DNA of 64,000 bases from Bisgaardia hudsonensis (GTDB lineage Bacteria > Pseudomonadota > Gammaproteobacteria > Enterobacterales > Pasteurellaceae): positions 1-64,000 of the forward strand of contig NZ_SLXI01000006.1 of assembly GCF_004345785.1 (NCBI RefSeq). The letters are read 5' to 3'. Positions 61,375-64,000 of this stretch are shown here, one piece after another. The notes beneath the pieces were generated by a model. That model did no database searches. It worked only from the letters and a program-made list of their open reading frames with translations, and was not told the DNA's origin. The position numbers and the translations under genes were made by a program. Numbering within the stretch: the stretch's first letter is position 1; each line of letters opens with the position of its first letter.

Positions 61375-62493
61375 CTATATTCCCTTTTCTTTAAATAATC
61401 GTTGGCAAGCTGTACCGTCATCTTTAAACAAATGACAACGTTCTGGTACTATACCTATACTCAAGGTTTCCCCTTCCTTAATTAACGCTACGTCATTTTG
61501 ACGATATACTAAGGTTGGCTGTTTTATTTCTGGGATTTCGAGGTGTACCTGAGTTTCATTACCAAGTAATTCCACAACTTGAACTTTACCCTGTAAGGTT
61601 ACAGTTGAGCTATCCGCAGGTACTAAATGTTCGGGGCGAATGCCTAAAGATAAGTTTTCTCCAATATTTACACCTTCGCCTGAGACTGGAATCCAAAACT
61701 TATGATGATTAGCATCAGGCAATTCTATTTGGACACGAACTGATTCAACGTCAGTTACTCTAACTGGGAGGAAATTCATTTTAGGTGAACCGATAAAGCC
61801 CGCAACAAAGCGATTTTCTGGGTAATGATAAAGTTCTAATGGTTTCCCTACTTGAGCAATCCCTCCTTTATTTAGAACAACAATTTTATCCGCTAATGTC
61901 ATAGCCTCTATTTGATCATGAGTAACATAAATCATTGTTCTATTAAGTTTTTTATGTAACTTAGATATTTCAACACGCATTTGAACTCGTAAGGCTGCAT
62001 CAAGGTTAGATAATGGCTCATCAAGTAGAAATACTTCAGGTTGTGATACGAGTGTACGACCAATTGCAACACGTTGACGTTGACCACCAGACAATGCTTT
62101 TGGTTTACGATCCAATAAAGGGGAAAGCTGTAGCACTTCAGCTACTTGGTTTACTCGATTATCGCGCTCTGCTTTATTTATACCTGCGAGTTTTAAACCA
62201 AAGGACATATTTTCTGCCACGTTGAGATGTGGATATAAAGCGTAGGACTGAAAGACCATTCCAATTCCTCGTTTAGCAGGAGGAACATCATTCATTAATT
62301 TATCACCAATATAAAGTTCACCGGTAGTGATATCTTCAAGTCCGGCTATCATTCGGAGTAATGTTGATTTCCCACAACCTGATGGACCGACAAAAACGAC
62401 AAATTCTCCTTCATTTATTTCTAGGTTAATGTCTTTAGAAATATGTACGTTGCCGTAAGATTTTCCAACTTTTCTTAAGGATACATTTGCCAT
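61375..62493 (-). CDS. malK: Maltose/maltodextrin ABC transporter ATPase
   Basis: 372 residues. The ATPase domain has Walker [11 protein letters not shown]-loop [10 protein letters not shown], signature [13 protein letters not shown], Walker [13 protein letters not shown] and H-loop VTHDQ. A C-terminal regulatory domain follows (about 235-372), which in E. coli binds MalT and EIIA-Glc; GIRPEHL is conserved. It powers MalFGK2. It is divergent from malE across a 409-base control region with two CRP sites. Confidence 0.98.
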   Translation of the reverse strand: MANVSLRKVGKSYGNVHISKDINLEINEGEFVVFVGPSGCGKSTLLRMIAGLEDITTGELYIGDKLMNDVPPAKRGIGMVFQSYALYPHLNVAENMSFGLKLAGINKAERDNRVNQVAEVLQLSPLLDRKPKALSGGQRQRVAIGRTLVSQPEVFLLDEPLSNLDAALRVQMRVEISKLHKKLNRTMIYVTHDQIEAMTLADKIVVLNKGGIAQVGKPLELYHYPENRFVAGFIGSPKMNFLPVRVTDVESVRVQIELPDANHHKFWIPVSGEGVNIGENLSLGIRPEHLVPADSSTVTLQGKVQVVELLGNETQVHLEIPEIKQPTLVYRQNDVALIKEGETLSIGIVPERCHLFKDDGTACQRLFKEKGI

Positions 62494-62665
62494 ATCAGCC
62501 TCTTTATATATTTACTTAAATAAATTTGTTGAGATCTAAATTGTGCGGTTATATTTACTTATATTTCTCCAAAAGAAATCATCCTTTATTCTTTTTTTTA
62601 AGTATTAGATTAAAAATTTATTTTTTTATTATAATTTGATGAATTATTTTATTATCTAATTATTC

Positions 62666-62681
62666 TGTGATTTCGGTCACA
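62666..62681. promoter_or_regulatory. CRP site 1 in the malK-malE control region
   Basis: TGTGA-TTTCGG-TCACA, a perfect match to the CRP consensus half-sites. It lies between malK and malE and can serve both promoters. Confidence 0.9.
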
Positions 62682-62698
62682 AAACATACGTATTTTTT

Positions 62699-62714
62699 TG
62701 TGAGATAGCTCACG
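62699..62714. promoter_or_regulatory. CRP site 2 in the malK-malE control region
   Basis: TGTGA-GATAGC-TCACG, nine of ten consensus positions, centred 33 bases (three helical turns) from site 1. MalT-like G-rich boxes (GGGTAGGGAG and GGGGGATAAC, 62752-62780) lie closer to malE; they match GGGGAKGAGG only partly. Confidence 0.85.
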
Positions 62715-62902
62715 TATTTGGAAAAAAATAGAGAATTTGGTGTGTTTAAGGGTAGGGAGTAGATAAAAGGGGGATAACAAATGAGAATATTGTAGGATAA
62801 TTTATATTGAATTTTTGTAGTTCATATTATGATATAAATCATCTCTATATAATTACAAAGATCTTTTAAAATTTAGACCGTACATTATTGAGGGAGTAAT
62901 CT

Positions 62903-64000
62903 ATGAATAAGAGAGTATTAGCTTTTACTTTAACGGCAGCAGCAAGTTTAATGATCTCATCATCTGTTATGGCAAAAATGACAGAGGGAAAACTTGTTAT
63001 TTGGATTAATGGTGACAAAGGTTATAACGGTTTAGCCGAAGTTGGTAAAAAATTTGAAGCTGAAACAGGGATTGAAGTTTTAGTTGAACATCCTGATAAA
63101 TTAGAAGAAAAATTTCCACAAGTCGCATCAACTGGTGATGGTCCTGATATTGTTTTTTGGGCTCATGACCGTTTTGGTGGCTATGCTCAAGCTGGATTAC
63201 TAGCTGAATTACATCCAAGTAAAGAGTTTAAGGATAAATTTGCTGATTTTGCTTGGAAAGCGGAAACTTATAATGGAAAAGTTATTGGTTATCCTGTTGC
63301 AATTGAATCTTTATCTTTAATTTATAATAAAGATTTATTACCTAATCCACCAAAATCTTGGGAAGAAATTATTGAATTAGATAAAAAATTCAAGAAAGAG
63401 GGTAAAAATGCGATTATGTGGAACCTAGCAGAACCTTATTTCACATGGCCTGTTGTATCATCAAATGGTGGTTATGCATTTAAATACAATAATAATGCTT
63501 ATGATGCGAATGATATTGGTGTAAATAATGAAGGTTCACAAAAAGGGCTACAATTTGTCGTTGATATGGTAAAGGACAAAGTAATTAGTGCTGATATGGA
63601 TTACTCTGTTGCTGAGGCAAGTTTTAATAAAGGTGAAACAGCATTAACAATTAATGGACCATGGGCATGGGATAATATTGAAAAAAGTAATATTAACTAT
63701 GGCGTTGCTGTATTACCGACATTAAATGGTAAATCTTCTCAACCATTTGTTGGCGTGTTGAGTGCGGCAATTAGCTCTGCTAGTCCAAATAAGGATTTAG
63801 CAAAAGAGTTCTTAGAAAATTATTTGTTAACGAATGAGGGATTAGCTAAAGTTAATAAAGATAAACCTCTAGGTGCGGTTGCATTAAAATCTTATCAAGA
63901 AACATTAGCAAAAGATCCACGTATTGAAGCGACTATGTTAAATGCTCAAAATGGTGAGATTATGCCAAATATTCCACAAATGAGTGCATTCTGGTATGCA
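62903..64000 (+). CDS. malE: Maltose-binding periplasmic protein (3' end outside window)
   Basis: 366 residues are visible and the frame is open at the window edge. The signal peptide is 1-24 (SSSVMA, cleavage before K). The mature start has [23 protein letters not shown], and later [21 protein letters not shown], then [19 protein letters not shown], all characteristic of MalE. The visible part ends [10 protein letters not shown], about 30 residues before the E. coli C-terminus. AGGGAG precedes the ATG. It binds maltose/maltodextrins for MalFGK2; malF and malG should follow. Confidence 0.97.
   Translation, partial: MNKRVLAFTLTAAASLMISSSVMAKMTEGKLVIWINGDKGYNGLAEVGKKFEAETGIEVLVEHPDKLEEKFPQVASTGDGPDIVFWAHDRFGGYAQAGLLAELHPSKEFKDKFADFAWKAETYNGKVIGYPVAIESLSLIYNKDLLPNPPKSWEEIIELDKKFKKEGKNAIMWNLAEPYFTWPVVSSNGGYAFKYNNNAYDANDIGVNNEGSQKGLQFVVDMVKDKVISADMDYSVAEASFNKGETALTINGPWAWDNIEKSNINYGVAVLPTLNGKSSQPFVGVLSAAISSASPNKDLAKEFLENYLLTNEGLAKVNKDKPLGAVALKSYQETLAKDPRIEATMLNAQNGEIMPNIPQMSAFWYA

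Overview
This window is a stretch of chromosome from a member of the Pasteurellaceae (Gammaproteobacteria). Three things point there. The sequence is AT-rich. The 9-mer AAGTGCGGT, the Haemophilus-type DNA uptake signal (USS), occurs about 25 times by eye on either strand. Several gene clusters match Haemophilus/Pasteurella and enteric order: yibN-secB-gpsA-cysE, uspA-alaS-csrA, nudC-hemE-yjaG-hupA, recA-recX, and malK-lamB-malM divergent from malE. The USS type excludes the Actinobacillus/ducreyi branch. I cannot name the species.

Layout. 1-3.3 kb: the end of a cold-shock gene, an O-antigen-ligase-like gene, and waaF-waaC for LPS inner-core heptose. 3.5-6.9 kb: a CydDC-like heterodimeric ABC exporter. 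7.1-11.0 kb: a second cold-shock gene and the sodium-pumping oxaloacetate decarboxylase operon oadGAB. 11.2-16.8 kb: a YdcZ-type transporter, MgtC, RimO, YdcH, DusA and ClcA. 17.0-22.2 kb: the S10 ribosomal operon (rpsJ to rpsQ) with its promoter, a structured leader and a terminator. 22.2-25.2 kb: an accessory patch. 25.3-35.1 kb: mazG, uspA, alaS, csrA, a phosphohexomutase, galU, metJ, yihI, a DUF2489 gene and hemN. 35.2-38.0 kb: cysE, gpsA, secB and yibN. 38.3-45.3 kb: a Dcu C4-dicarboxylate carrier, the ABC-F protein YheS, recA-recX and proS. 45.4-49.1 kb: a DUF2254 protein and hslVU with a small multidrug-resistance gene between its two genes. 49.2-55.0 kb: nudC, hemE, yjaG, HU, a DeoR regulator and glmS. 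55.1-58.9 kb: yeiH, purT, luxS, a probable small RNA and a HAD phosphatase. 59.0-64.0 kb: the divergent maltose locus, with malE running off the end.

The most unusual part is the accessory patch at 22.2-25.2 kb. Directly after the rpsQ terminator, where spc-operon genes (rplN onward) normally follow, lies a compact three-gene operon. It encodes a phosphoribosyltransferase-like protein, a DprA/SLOG-fold protein without the DprA C-terminal domain, and a small HAD phosphatase. Upstream are two perfect palindromes, one centred exactly on a TTGACA -35 box. Downstream are the decayed remains of an IS481-family transposase. The patch has no USS and sits inside a 13-kb USS-free interval. I read it as a horizontally acquired nucleotide-processing, stress or defence-type cassette of unknown function.

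Other points: hslV and hslU are separated by a gdx/sugE-like gene behind a sigma32-type promoter. An orphan plus-strand terminator between two minus-strand genes suggests a small RNA near 58.2 kb. Some terminators are built from inverted USS pairs. Several regulatory sites are readable: LexA at recA, tandem met boxes at metJ, and two CRP sites between malK and malE.
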